From NCBI GenBank assembly GCA_050744165.1, contig JBOGGN010000081.1, positions 1 to 22,072 on the forward strand: a DNA stretch of 22,072 nt, given 5' to 3'. Shown piece after piece: positions 1-8,267 of the stretch. Every line of letters starts with the position of its first letter. Position 1 is the stretch's first letter. A model generated the notes under the pieces. The model saw nothing but the letters and a program-made list of their open reading frames with translations, was not told the DNA's origin and ran no database searches. This DNA comes from JBOGGN01 sp050744165. Its GTDB lineage: Bacteria > Actinomycetota > Acidimicrobiia > Acidimicrobiales > Palsa-688. Both the position numbers and the translations under genes were made by a program.

Positions 1-2685
1 AAGCTGCACGTTCCGAGACAGTCACGTGGTGTGGTGGCCCGCCCGAGACTGAACGATCGCATCAGCGGAGCCGAGCACGCGGCGTTGACGCTGGTCTCCG
101 CTCCCGCCGGCTTCGGCAAGACAACCCTGCTCACGGAGTGGCTGTCGACCCTGCCTCGTGGGCGACCCTCCGTGGCGTGGCTCTCGCTCGACGAAGGTGA
201 CAACGATCCAGCCTTGTTCTGGACCTACGTGGTGTCCGCGTTCAGCGACGCTGTGGGCGGCCAGATCGGCGCCGGCGCACTTTCGCTGTTGCAGTCATCC
301 CAGGCACCGCTCGATGCCGTGCTCGCCACGCTGATCAACGACCTGTTCGCCCTTTCCGACGACGTGATCTTCGTGCTCGACGATTACCACGTCATCGAGG
401 GCCGTGAGGTGCACGACGCCATGGCGTTCCTGGTCGAGCACCTACCGCCACGGATCCACCTGGTGATCGCCACGCGCTCGGACCCGTCCCTGCCGCTCGG
501 ACGGCTACGAAGCAGTGGCGACCTCCTCGAGATCCGGGCCGCGGATCTGCGTTTCACACCCGACGAGTCCACGAGCTATCTCAACACCGCCCTGGGATCG
601 GTGCTCGCGACTCGGGACCTTGTCGCCCTGGAGGAACGGGCCGAAGGGTGGGTCGTCGCCCTGCAACTGGCGGCGCTGTCGCTCCAGGGGCGGGACGACA
701 TGGCGTCGTTCATCGCCGATGTCGCGGGGACCGACCGCTACATCGTCGACTACCTGGCCGAGGAGGTCTTGGACCGCCAGCCCGAACATGTCCGACAGTT
801 CCTCCTCCACACCTCAATCCTCGATCGGCTGAGCGGGCCCTTGTGCGACTCCCTCACCGGCCAGGTCGACGGCAAGGTCACGCTGGCGGCATTGGAGCGA
901 GCGAACCTGTTCCTCGTCCCCCTCGACGATCGCCGCAGCTGGTACCGCTACCACCACCTCTTCGCCGACGTCCTGCGAGCCCACCTGCGCGATGAGCAAC
1001 CCGGCAACGTCGCCGGCTTGCACCGGCGGGCAAGTGACTGGTACCACGCCCGGGGCGAGCCGTCCGAGGCGATCCGCCACGCTCTCGCTGGGGACGACTT
1101 CGAGCGGGCGGCCGACCTGGCCGAGTTGGCGATTCCCGCCATTCGCCGCACTCGGCGGGAGTCGACCTTCCGTGCCTGGGTGACGATGCTTCCCGACGAG
1201 GTGGTTCGGGTGCGCCCTGTGCTCAACGTCTACTTCGTCGGCGCCTTGCTCTTGACCGGAGAGCTCCACGGTGTCGAGGAACGGCTGCGGGACGCACAGG
1301 GGTGGCTGGACGCCCCAACGGAGAAGATGGTCGTCGTCAACGAGGAAGAGTTTCGCTTCCTTCCCGGCGTCATCGAGATGTACCGGGCCGCCTTGGCGCT
1401 GATAGCGGGAGATGTACCGCGCGGGGTGGCCCACGCGTCTCGGGTACTCGAAATTGCGCCTGAGGAGAACCACCACAGTCGGGCCGCCGCGGCGGGGCTG
1501 TTGGGGCTGGTGTGGTGGGCCAGCGGGGACCTTGATCGAGCCCATCAGGCGTGGGCCGAGTGCGTGGCGGGGCTGCGCCAGGCCGGATCGATCGCCGACA
1601 TCTTCGGCTGCTCGATCGCCCTCGCCGACATCGAGATGGTGCAGGGTCGTCTGGGCGCCGCCTTGCGCACCTACGAGCGTGCCCTACAGCTCGTCGCTGA
1701 TCAGGGCCCCGTTCTTCGGGGCACGGCGGACATGTATGTCGGGATGAGCCAGATCCACCGCGAACGCGGCGACTTGGAGGCTGCCCGGCGCAGCCTGGCG
1801 CGCAGCAAGGAGCTCGGCGAGCACAACGGTCTCATCCAGAATCCGTACCGGTGCCGGGTCGCCATGGCCAGGATTTTGGAGGCCGAAGGCGACGGGGACG
1901 GTGCCGGGGCGCTGCTCGACGACGCCCAGAGGGTGTACGTGAGCGACATGTTCCCGAATGTGCGACCGGTCCCCGCGCAGCGAGCCCGCCTGCACGCCGC
2001 TGCCGGTGACCTCGAAGAGGCGCTCGGATGGGTACGGGAGCGGGGACTCTCCGTCGACGACGAGCTCACGTACCTGGGCGAGTTCGAGCACATCACGCTG
2101 GCCCGGATCCTGCTCGCGTGCCACCGGCGACATCGCTCGCAGCGCCACCTCGACGAGGCAGACGCACTGTTGGCGCGGCTCCACGGGGCAGCCGAATCCG
2201 GCGGGCGCACGGGATCGGTCATCGAGATCCTGGTGCTGCAAGCCCTCGCCCACCAGGCCCGAAGAAACATCCCTTCCGCGCTCGTTGCTCTCCGGCGGGC
2301 GATAAACCTGTCCGAGGGGGAGGGCTATCTTCGCGACTTCGCCGATGAAGGCGAATCGCTGCGGCCGCTGTTGCAAGCGCTGGCGAAGCAAGGGATCGGA
2401 ACGAACTATGTCCGTCGACTCCTGGCTGCCGCCGGCCCCACCCTGCAAGACCGCCCTGCTACGCAGGCGTTGATCGACCCCCTGAGCGAACGCGAGCTGG
2501 ATGTCCTGCGCCTGCTCGCCACCGACCTCGGCGGCCCCGAAATCGCCCGGGAGCTCATGGTGTCGCTGAACACGCTGCGCACCCACACCAAGAACGTTTA
2601 CCTGAAGCTCGGTGTGAACAACCGTCGGGCGGCGGTTCGCCAAGGCGAAGAACTGAAGCTGCTGTCGCCACGCCCGCGCCGATAG
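1..2685 (+). CDS. LuxR-family (MalT/LAL-type) ATPase transcriptional regulator, 5'-truncated by window edge
   Basis: A large STAND-type signal-sensing regulator that should bind DNA through a C-terminal helix-turn-helix. The frame is open to base 1 and its first residues (KLHVPRQSRGVVARPRL) match the region just after the start of MalT-like proteins, so the true start lies slightly upstream; the GTG at 31 is internal. A Walker A motif (APAGFGKTT) lies near residue 35 and a Walker B-like stretch (VIFVLDDYH) near residue 123. A long helical TPR-like middle follows. The last 65 residues hold a LuxR/GerE domain (LSERELDVLRLL, then LNTLRTHTKNVYLKLGVNNR). At about 894 residues the length suits the LAL family. 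The inducer is unknown. The small gene and DUF4386 gene downstream on the same strand are plausible targets, and the 18-bp palindrome just after its stop may be a binding site; both are inference. Confidence 0.93.
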   Translation, partial: KLHVPRQSRGVVARPRLNDRISGAEHAALTLVSAPAGFGKTTLLTEWLSTLPRGRPSVAWLSLDEGDNDPALFWTYVVSAFSDAVGGQIGAGALSLLQSSQAPLDAVLATLINDLFALSDDVIFVLDDYHVIEGREVHDAMAFLVEHLPPRIHLVIATRSDPSLPLGRLRSSGDLLEIRAADLRFTPDESTSYLNTALGSVLATRDLVALEERAEGWVVALQLAALSLQGRDDMASFIADVAGTDRYIVDYLAEEVLDRQPEHVRQFLLHTSILDRLSGPLCDSLTGQVDGKVTLAALERANLFLVPLDDRRSWYRYHHLFADVLRAHLRDEQPGNVAGLHRRASDWYHARGEPSEAIRHALAGDDFERAADLAELAIPAIRRTRRESTFRAWVTMLPDEVVRVRPVLNVYFVGALLLTGELHGVEERLRDAQGWLDAPTEKMVVVNEEEFRFLPGVIEMYRAALALIAGDVPRGVAHASRVLEIAPEENHHSRAAAAGLLGLVWWASGDLDRAHQAWAECVAGLRQAGSIADIFGCSIALADIEMVQGRLGAALRTYERALQLVADQGPVLRGTADMYVGMSQIHRERGDLEAARRSLARSKELGEHNGLIQNPYRCRVAMARILEAEGDGDGAGALLDDAQRVYVSDMFPNVRPVPAQRARLHAAAGDLEEALGWVRERGLSVDDELTYLGEFEHITLARILLACHRRHRSQRHLDEADALLARLHGAAESGGRTGSVIEILVLQALAHQARRNIPSALVALRRAINLSEGEGYLRDFADEGESLRPLLQALAKQGIGTNYVRRLLAAAGPTLQDRPATQALIDPLSERELDVLRLLATDLGGPEIARELMVSLNTLRTHTKNVYLKLGVNNRRAAVRQGEELKLLSPRPRR

Positions 2686-2691
2686 CGCAGA

Positions 2692-2709
2692 ATCACCACA
2701 GGTGGTGAT
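2692..2709. promoter_or_regulatory. Perfect 8-bp inverted repeat, candidate operator
   Basis: ATCACCAC and GTGGTGAT are exact reverse complements separated by AG, giving an 18-bp palindrome 6 bp after the LuxR regulator's stop and 70 bp before the next gene. There is no T-run after it, so an intrinsic terminator is less likely than a protein-binding site. Function is inferred from symmetry and position only. Confidence 0.4.
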
Positions 2710-2779
2710 GACGGCTCACCAGGTTCGTCCGTACCTTCCGACCTAGCCAAACGAAAACACCGGCTGAGGAGGAGCACGA

Positions 2780-3049
2780 ATGAGCGAAGTACCGGTCGGC
2801 CCCATGCACTCCACCGGACGGTACGAGATCCGCCTCCAAGGTCACCTGCATCGCCGCTGGGCCACGTGGTTCGACGGCGTGACCATCACCGACGAGAGCG
2901 ACGGCATAAGCGTCATCCGAGGCCCGGTAGTCGACCAGGCCGCCCTCCACGGGCTGCTCAGAAAGCTGGCCGACCTGGGCCTGCCTCTGCTCTCGGTGAC
3001 ACAGGTCGCGCTCGACCAGCCAGAACCGTCCACCACCGACAATCCCTAA
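2780..3049 (+). CDS. Small hypothetical protein (89 aa)
   Basis: A short soluble-looking protein without a signal peptide or membrane segment. It starts at an ATG 5 nt after a strong AGGAGGAG ribosome site, which makes the gene call firm. The sequence has alternating strand-like segments (YEIRLQGHLHRRWATWFDGV, then ITDESDGISVIRGPVVDQ) and a helix (ALHGLLRKLADLGLPLLSV). I recall similar short proteins with a 'GHL..RWA.WFDG' opening beside DUF4386 genes and LuxR regulators, but I assign no function. It ends 17 bp before the DUF4386 gene, so the two are probably co-transcribed. Confidence 0.85.
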   Translation: MSEVPVGPMHSTGRYEIRLQGHLHRRWATWFDGVTITDESDGISVIRGPVVDQAALHGLLRKLADLGLPLLSVTQVALDQPEPSTTDNP

Positions 3050-3066
3050 TCCCAAAGGAGTTCGAC

Positions 3067-3816
3067 ATGTCCTACCCCGTCCGAACCACGGCCACGCGCA
3101 AGACCGCGCTCGTCGCCGGCGTCCTGTACCTGATCACCTTTATTTCGATCCCGTCACTGGCGCTCTACAACGGCGTACTGCACAACCGGTTGTTCATCAT
3201 CCATGCCGGCGGTGACGCCGGGGTGCTGCTCGGTGCCTTCCTTGAGGTCGTCGTCGCGTTGGCCGGCGTTGGCACGGCCATCACCTTGTTCCCGGTCGTG
3301 AAGCGGCACAACCAAACCGCCGCACGCGGCTTCGCCGCCGCCCGTGTCGTCGAGGGCGCCATGATCCTTGCGGGCGTCGTGAGCCTGGTCGCGGTCGTCG
3401 CCCTGCGCCAACCCGTTGCCTCGGGAGCCCATGCGGCCTCCCTTGTCCACACGGGGAGGACCCTCGTCGCCATCCACAACTGGACGTTCCGATACGGTCA
3501 GGGGCTCATTCCCGCCGTAAACGCCCTGTGCCTCGGCTCGGTGCTGTACCGGTACCGACTGGTGCCGCGCATCATTCCGGCGCTCGGCCTCGTCGGAGCA
3601 CCCTTCCTCGTCGCCTCCGTCGTCGCCATGGCCTCGGGGCTGGTCAGCCAGGTTTCCGTTGTGTCGGGCATCGCCACCCTTCCCATCGCCGCCTGGGAGT
3701 TCTCTCTCGGTATCTGGCTGGTCGTCAAAGGATTCACGATCTCGCCGAGCACCTCGACCGACTTCGCGGCACCGGTCCGGGATCGCCAAGGCCAACTCGC
3801 CTCGGCTCTCGCGTAG
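3067..3816 (+). CDS. DUF4386-family integral membrane protein
   Basis: A 249-residue membrane protein with about six to seven hydrophobic segments and a short polar C-terminal tail. The opening RKTALVAGVLYLITFISIP is typical of DUF4386, whose biochemical role is unknown. The start is the ATG at 3067, 6 nt after AAAGGAG; an open frame extends further upstream but overlaps the preceding gene and has no ribosome site. It follows the 89-residue gene by 17 bp, apparently as the second gene of a two-gene operon downstream of the LuxR-type regulator. The GHGGG-like or other catalytic signatures of known enzymes are absent, so nothing beyond a membrane role can be claimed. Confidence 0.88.
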   Translation: MSYPVRTTATRKTALVAGVLYLITFISIPSLALYNGVLHNRLFIIHAGGDAGVLLGAFLEVVVALAGVGTAITLFPVVKRHNQTAARGFAAARVVEGAMILAGVVSLVAVVALRQPVASGAHAASLVHTGRTLVAIHNWTFRYGQGLIPAVNALCLGSVLYRYRLVPRIIPALGLVGAPFLVASVVAMASGLVSQVSVVSGIATLPIAAWEFSLGIWLVVKGFTISPSTSTDFAAPVRDRQGQLASALA

Positions 3817-3834
3817 GTGATGCGCTCTTCCCAT

Positions 3835-3858
3835 TTCCCGATGGCGCTGATCGCCCAG
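3835..3858 (+). repeat. 24-bp exact match to the trpB coding sequence
   Basis: These 24 bases, in the gap between two convergent genes, are identical to 11545-11568 inside the TrpB2 gene, where they encode FPMALIAQ. The match stops sharply on both sides. Confidence 0.8.
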
Positions 3859-3887
3859 TGGGGTTACTCAGAAGCGGCTGACATTGT

Positions 3888-5273
3888 TCATAGGGTGGCG
3901 ATGACGGCGATCGCGGCGGCGGCCATGAGGGCCACGGTTCCCCAGCCCAACCATTGTGCCAGGCGTCCGTTGGTGTATTCGCCCATGATGGTGCCGTCGG
4001 AGGCGATGATCATGACCACGATGAGGAACGGGGCGGCTGCCACGCCGTTGATGATGGCGACGAAAACGAGCAAGCCAACCGGATTGACGCCGATGAGGCT
4101 GAGTGTCATCCCGCCCAGGGTGCCGGCGACGACCAAAGCGTAGAACACCGGCGCCTCGCGTATGGAGCGGGAGAACCCGGAGGGTTTGCCCAGCAGGCCG
4201 GCCATTCCCGCCGAGCCGGCTCCTGCGAGGACGGGAACGGCCAGCATTCCGGAGCCGATGAAACCGAGGGCGAAAAGGGTTGAGGCGAATCGTCCGGCGA
4301 CGGGTCGTAGCCCTTGGGCGGCTTGGGCGGCGCCTTGGATGTCGCGGTGGCCGTGGGCGCCGAGGGTGACGGCGCTGGCCACGACGATGGAGAACATGAC
4401 CAGGTTCGAAAAGCCCATGCCGGAGAAGACGTCGAGGCGGCTGGTGCGCTGCTTGAGCCGCGACGCCCGATCGCCCCGCTCGGGGAGCGGTTCGGCGAAA
4501 TGGGGGCCGCCTTCGGGCTCGTCGCGCATTTCTTCGAGGCGATGGGCGCTCTGCCAGAAGAACAGGTACGGGCTGATCGTGGTGCCCAGCACGCCGGCCA
4601 ACAGGGCCAGGTAGTCGGCCGATAGTTGGATGTGGGGGATCACGGTGTGTGCTGCGACCTGGCCCCAGTCGACGTGGACGACCAGCAGGACAGCGACATA
4701 GGCGAGCAGGGCCAAGCACAACACTTTGAAGACCCGGGCGATCACGGGGAACGAGCCGGAGAGGACGAGGGCCGTGATGAGCGCGCCGGCGATGAGCGCC
4801 CACAGCCAGACGGGTCCCGCGTGTAAGAGGTTTGCCCCTTCGCCGATGGCGACTAGGTCGGCGGCGATGTTCAAGGCGTTGGCCACGATGAGCGCTGCCA
4901 GCAGGACGCCTATCACCGCTCGCCAGCGGGTGGCGAACTTGGCGGTGATGAGTTCCCCCATGCCTTGGCCGCTGGCCAGCGCGGTGCGGTCGCAGATCTC
5001 CTGGACGGCGGACATCAATGGCAGGGTCAGGAGCGCCGCCCATAGCATGGCGAAGCCGAACTTGGCGCCGGTTTGGGCGTAGGTGGCGATACCTGACGGG
5101 TCGTCGTCGGAAGCCCCGGTGACCAGACCGGGGCCCAAGGCCCGCAGATACTTACGCCACAACGGTCCGCTGGCCGCCCTGGTGGTGTCAACCCGGACGC
5201 GCTCAGACGGCGGCCCCAGCGGTCTCCGGGCCCGTTTCCGGCGCTGGCCGGTGGCCCTCTCGCTGTTTGCCAT
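3888..5273 (-). CDS. NRAMP-family divalent metal ion transporter homologue
   Basis: A 461-residue polytopic membrane protein with about 11 hydrophobic helices, the usual NRAMP length. Helix 1 carries DDDPSGIATY (residues 56-65) where classic NRAMP proteins have DPGN, and helix 6 carries TTISPYLFFW (231-240) where they have the MPH motif. The aspartate D58 is kept, but the asparagine and methionine metal ligands are replaced by glycine and serine, so manganese or iron specificity should not be assumed. A polar loop rich in E and R (residues 245-280) separates helices 6 and 7. The start is the ATG at 5273, preceded by GGGAG; the much longer open frame upstream is antisense to the histidine kinase and has no domain. 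It is transcribed divergently from the kinase/regulator pair, sharing about 195 bp of upstream DNA. Confidence 0.9.
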   Translation of the reverse strand: MANSERATGQRRKRARRPLGPPSERVRVDTTRAASGPLWRKYLRALGPGLVTGASDDDPSGIATYAQTGAKFGFAMLWAALLTLPLMSAVQEICDRTALASGQGMGELITAKFATRWRAVIGVLLAALIVANALNIAADLVAIGEGANLLHAGPVWLWALIAGALITALVLSGSFPVIARVFKVLCLALLAYVAVLLVVHVDWGQVAAHTVIPHIQLSADYLALLAGVLGTTISPYLFFWQSAHRLEEMRDEPEGGPHFAEPLPERGDRASRLKQRTSRLDVFSGMGFSNLVMFSIVVASAVTLGAHGHRDIQGAAQAAQGLRPVAGRFASTLFALGFIGSGMLAVPVLAGAGSAGMAGLLGKPSGFSRSIREAPVFYALVVAGTLGGMTLSLIGVNPVGLLVFVAIINGVAAAPFLIVVMIIASDGTIMGEYTNGRLAQWLGWGTVALMAAAAIAVIATL

Positions 5274-5456
5274 GTAACTCCCGGTATTCCCGACAATGGT
5301 CCAACCAAACTTGGCGTGTGATCTGCGGCTCCGGCCCGGCGGCAGATCGTCCTTTGGTATGACGAGTCGCGGCGACGTAGGGGTGACGACTTCCCTCGGC
5401 AGGAAGCGCATGCTCAACGCATCACCCCGCGGCGAATGGCTCCTTTGATCGGCCGC

Positions 5457-5462
5457 TACGGT
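5457..5462 (+). promoter_or_regulatory. -10-like box (TACGGT) for a leaderless histidine kinase start
   Basis: TACGGT lies 6 nt before the GTG at 5469 in frame with the histidine kinase. This spacing puts the predicted transcript start at the start codon, as in leaderless actinobacterial mRNAs. No clear -35 element was seen. Confidence 0.35.
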
Positions 5463-5468
5463 GGGGGC

Positions 5469-6625
5469 GTGGCCCGCTGGCCGGCCTGGACCTGGGTGAC
5501 GGGGGACCAGCGCCGTACCGACTGGCTGATCGCCGCCGCGGGGATTGGGGTGGGCACGGTCGGCCTCGTCTTTGGGGGTGTCGCCGTGAGGGGCCACTAC
5601 CGGGGAGTGGATGCCGGGGCGGTGGCCCTGATGCTGGTGATAGTGGTCCCGTTGGCGTGGAGGCGGGTGCGTCCCGATCTGGTGTTGGCGGTGGCCGGTT
5701 CGGCGGAGTTCATGAACGTGATCGCCGGGTACCGGCCTGGCCTGGCGTGGCTGGCGATTCCGTTGGCGGTCTATACCCTGGCCGCCTGCCGCCAGAAGAA
5801 GGCCGAGGTGTGGCCCCTTTTGCTGTGGATCGCAGAGGTGGTGTCGCTGGCCCGGTTGGCGCCGCACCACGACGACCCGTGGAACCTGCTCGCGGTGCTC
5901 GGGGTGACCGCGGCGGCGTGGCTCCGGGGCGATTGGACCCGCACCCGCCGGGTGGAGCACGAGCGGGATCGGGAGGCCAAGGCCCGCCAGGCGGTGGTCG
6001 ACGAGCGGGCTCGCATCGCCCGCGAGCTGCACGACGTTGTCGCCCACGCCCTCGGGGTGATCGTGATGCAGGCCGGCGGCGCCAGGGTGATGCCGCATCT
6101 GGCCGAGGACGACGCCCGCCGGGTACTGGAGGTGATCGAGCGAACCGGACGCCAGGCCTTCGCCGAGATGCGCCGGCTGGTCGACGTGCTGCGTGACGAC
6201 GCCGAGGTGGCCGGCCTGGCACCGCAGCCCACGGTTGCGGCGCTCGAGACCCTGGCGGGTCAGATGTCCGCCGCCGGCCTGCCGGTGACGGTGGAGGTGC
6301 ACGGCGAGGGCCGCCTCGCCCAGACCGGTGTCGAGGTCTCCGCGTACCGCATCGTGCAGGAGGCGCTCACCAACAGCCTGAAACACGCCGGTAGCCGTGC
6401 CCGTGTACGGGTGGACTGGTCGGCGGAGGCGCTGTCCGTCGAGGTGACCGACGATGGGCCAGCCGAGCGCAACGGCGCCGCTCGATCGATGCCCGCCGAC
6501 AGCGGCGGCCACGGGCTGGTCGGCATGCGGGAGCGGGTCGCACTGTACGGCGGCGAACTCGAGGCAGGCCCGCGCCCCGAGGGCGGCTTTCGCGTCGCCG
6601 CCCGCCTGCCCCTTGGCGGCGGCCA

Positions 6626-6629
<4 letters not shown>
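5469..6629 (+). CDS. NarL-type sensor histidine kinase (HisKA_3)
   Basis: Membrane-bound sensor kinase that should phosphorylate the response regulator encoded next. Four to five hydrophobic segments fill the first half, with no extracellular sensor domain of note, followed by a coiled segment (RRVEHERDREAKARQAVVDE). The dimerisation/phosphoacceptor helix is ERARIARELHDVVAHALGV, with histidine 188 from the GTG start. The ATPase domain follows with an N-box (QEALTNSLKHAG), a G1 motif (VTDDGP) and a G2 motif (GHGLVGMRERV). I chose the GTG at 5469 because a -10-like TACGGT sits 6 nt before it; an in-frame ATG at 5436 is the alternative, and neither has a Shine-Dalgarno site. The stop overlaps the regulator's GTG start by 4 bp, so the pair is translationally coupled. 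The signal is unknown. Confidence 0.92.
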
Positions 6630-7297
<668 letters not shown>

Positions 7298-7338
7298 GTG
7301 CACTCCGGAGGGCCGCCCTGCGGGGAGGTATGGGCAAA

Positions 7339-7354
7339 TCAGCCTTTCGGCTGA
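7339..7354. promoter_or_regulatory. Inverted repeat TCAGCC-TTTC-GGCTGA, candidate operator
   Basis: A 6-bp perfect inverted repeat around TTTC, 42 bp after the response regulator stop and about 85 bp before the next start codon. Its core (GCCTTTCGGC) loosely resembles the GACTTTNGTC core of DevR/DosR-type boxes, which are bound by NarL-family regulators. The resemblance is partial. Confidence 0.25.
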
Positions 7355-7439
7355 CGTCGCGACGAGACCGACGGGCGACGACTTCGGACCCGCACGGGCG
7401 CACGCTGTGACCGTGCCCACCTCGATCAAGGAGCCCACC

Positions 7440-7514
7440 ATGAGCACCCATTCCCCGCTGGTCGCCGCGACCATCGGCTACGTCCGCCGCCGCCGGCTTA
7501 CCGCCGGCCGCTGA
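7440..7514 (+). CDS. Very short ORF (24 aa), possible leader peptide
   Basis: An ATG with a well-placed AAGGAG (7428-7433, spacing 6) opens a 24-codon frame encoding MSTHSPLVAATIGYVRRRRL followed by TAGR. It has a short hydrophobic part and then an arginine cluster. It stops 14 bp before the methyltransferase start, which itself has only a weak ribosome site, so translation of the short ORF may help initiation there. The strong ribosome site is the main support. It could also be the remnant of a longer gene. Confidence 0.4.
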   Translation: MSTHSPLVAATIGYVRRRRLTAGR

Positions 7515-7528
7515 AAGCCGACTTCGTC

Positions 7529-8107
7529 ATGCTCGTCGCCGTATCCCATCCCGCCACCGTCCGCTCCGCGCTCGACATCCTGCTCGCCATCTGGGCCGCC
7601 GCCGAGGTCGCCCTTCGTATCGCCAATCATGACACGGCCCGTGATTTGGACTGGACCTTCCCCGTCCTTATTGGCAGCATCGTGGCCGCCATCAACCTGG
7701 GGTTCCAGGCCGCGGCCGTCACCGGGGCCGGAATCGGCGCCAGCCCCGTCCTCCCCGCGGCCGGTCTTGTTGTCGTCGGCGCCGGCGCCGCCCTGCGGAT
7801 CTGGTCGATCCTGACCCTCGGGCGGCTCTTCACCTTCGTGGTGACCGTCCAAGCCGACCACCGCGTGGTTGAACGCGGCCCCTACCGGCTGCTCCGCCAC
7901 CCAAGCTACGCCGGTGGCCTGATCGGACTGATCGGCGCCGGAGTCGCTCTCGACAACTGGCTCAGCGTCGCCGCCCTCGGACTCATCCCTCTGTTGGGTG
8001 TCCTCATCCGCATCCCCTACGAGGAAGCCCGTCTCCGCCGCGGTCTCGGCCAGCCCTACGTCGACTACGCCGCCCACACCGCCCGTCTCATTCCCGGGCT
8101 GTGGTGA
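7529..8107 (+). CDS. Isoprenylcysteine carboxyl methyltransferase (ICMT)-like membrane protein
   Basis: A 192-residue membrane protein with about five hydrophobic segments. The C-terminal half has the ICMT/phospholipid methyltransferase signature: GRLFTFVVTVQADHRVVERG (98-117), GPYRLLRHPSYAGG (117-130) and YEEARLRRGLGQPYVDY (164-180). The RHPSY and EE-containing motifs form the S-adenosylmethionine and substrate site in this family. Bacterial members methylate varied small or lipid substrates, most of them unidentified, so the substrate here cannot be named. The start is the ATG at 7529, 14 bp after a 24-codon ORF, with only a poor ribosome site (GAAAG). The gene lies downstream of the two-component pair and could be under its control. 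It converges with the sulfur-carrier operon. Confidence 0.88.
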   Translation: MLVAVSHPATVRSALDILLAIWAAAEVALRIANHDTARDLDWTFPVLIGSIVAAINLGFQAAAVTGAGIGASPVLPAAGLVVVGAGAALRIWSILTLGRLFTFVVTVQADHRVVERGPYRLLRHPSYAGGLIGLIGAGVALDNWLSVAALGLIPLLGVLIRIPYEEARLRRGLGQPYVDYAAHTARLIPGLW

Positions 8108-8132
8108 CAGCACGCCCCGCACCCGACCTCTT

Positions 8133-8152
8133 GGCCGGCCTTCGGGCCGGTC
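8133..8152. terminator. GC-rich hairpin with TTCG tetraloop between convergent genes
   Basis: GGCCGGCC and GGCCGGTC pair over 8 bp (one G-U on the plus-strand RNA) around a TTCG loop, 25 bp after the methyltransferase stop and ahead of the end of the opposing operon. No T-run follows on either strand, so it may act as a bidirectional stabilising hairpin rather than a classic terminator. Confidence 0.4.
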
Positions 8153-8267
8153 GAAAAGTCCTGATCTAAGAACCCCACGGCCCGTGGAGTTGGTCGAGTT
8201 CGTCGGCGGTTGGACGGTGCCCAGAGTTGTTGACGGGCGACGGTAAGGAGCTGGTCGACTTGGGAGG

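Noticed and set aside
2866..3066. Upstream extension of the DUF4386 gene
   Set aside because: It overlaps the 89-residue gene in another frame; the ATG at 3067 directly follows AAAGGAG.
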